Shown piece by piece: positions 5,375 through 5,465 of a stretch of DNA of 5,465 nucleotides. The notes under the pieces were generated by a model that did no database searches, had not been told where the DNA came from, and was given only the letters and a program-made list of their open reading frames with translations. The number at the start of each line of letters is the position of its first letter. Within the stretch, counting starts at the first letter, position 1. A program made the translations under genes and the position numbers. This stretch comes from an archaeon (GTDB taxonomy: Archaea; Nanobdellota; Nanobdellia; Woesearchaeales; WJKL01), in NCBI GenBank assembly GCA_020056025.1, contig JAGVIO010000039.1, forward strand, positions 1-5,465. The letters are read 5' to 3'.

Positions 5375-5465
5375 GGGGTTCTTGTGATTAAGGTGCTTTA
5401 GTTATTCGTGCGACCGGGAATACTCGCGGGTTGAGCTAACAAGCGAAACCCGCAGTTGAAAGGTC
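5375..5465 (+). other. Non-coding GC-rich structured stretch, possible RNA gene cut by the edge
   Basis: All three forward frames contain stops here, and local GC rises well above the surroundings. GCGGGTT (5426-5432) pairs with AACCCGC (5447-5453), a 7-bp stem with a 14-nt loop; GCGA (5410-5413) can pair with TCGC (5424-5427) as an adjoining or competing hairpin. GC-rich self-complementary sequence in an AT-rich archaeon commonly marks stable RNA. The stretch from GGTTGAG to AAGCGAAACCC resembles the archaeal 16S rRNA segment around E. coli position 1100, but the preceding thousand bases of 16S are not here, so it cannot be a normal rRNA gene. The strand is assumed; the reverse frames stay open from the edge to about 5400, so the tail of a minus-strand gene is an alternative. 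Confidence 0.35.

Noticed and set aside
5426..5453. T-arm of a tRNA gene
   Set aside because: There is no GGTTCGA-type T-loop, no D-arm consensus and no cloverleaf pairing. The 14-nt loop is too large for a T-arm.

Overview
The window looks like part of an AT-rich archaeal genome, probably a small-genome DPANN-type lineage such as Woesearchaeota/Pacearchaeota; the lineage is an inference. Four of the six genes have a TATA-like box whose downstream edge lies 22-23 nt before the start codon. That is the geometry of archaeal leaderless transcription. One internal operon gene instead has a GGAGG Shine-Dalgarno site, and one gene is followed by a run of T tracts typical of archaeal termination. 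Several protein families here (DUF1385/YqhQ, SIMPL/YggE, CsgG/FlgO-like) are better known from bacteria.

Layout: (1) 44-1349 (+), a two-gene unit of a Nudix hydrolase and, 7 nt later, a DUF1385 (YqhQ-like) membrane protein. (2) 1427-2688 (+), a two-gene operon with an ATGA overlap: a winged-helix protein with two C-terminal membrane segments, then a SIMPL-domain lipoprotein. T-rich termination signals follow. (3) 2689-2815, a convergent intergenic spacer holding T tracts, a 13-nt direct repeat and a GC-rich hairpin. (4) 2816-3625 (-), an AT-rich gene for a roughly six-segment membrane protein of unknown function. (5) 3626-3700, a short divergent promoter region with two back-to-back TATA boxes 15 bp apart. 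(6) 3701-5374 (+), a 557-residue exported protein with a CsgG/FlgO-like domain, a helical repeat-like middle, a charged coiled coil and a C-terminal beta-rich part. (7) 5375-5465, a non-coding, locally GC-rich, strongly self-complementary stretch that may belong to a structured RNA gene cut by the window edge.

The strongest theme is the cell envelope: five of six products are membrane-bound, lipid-anchored or exported. The most interesting unit is the membrane-tethered winged-helix protein translationally coupled to a SIMPL lipoprotein. It could be a one-component envelope-sensing regulator with its extracytoplasmic partner, but that role is inferred from architecture and gene order only. No CRISPR array, transposon or tRNA was seen.
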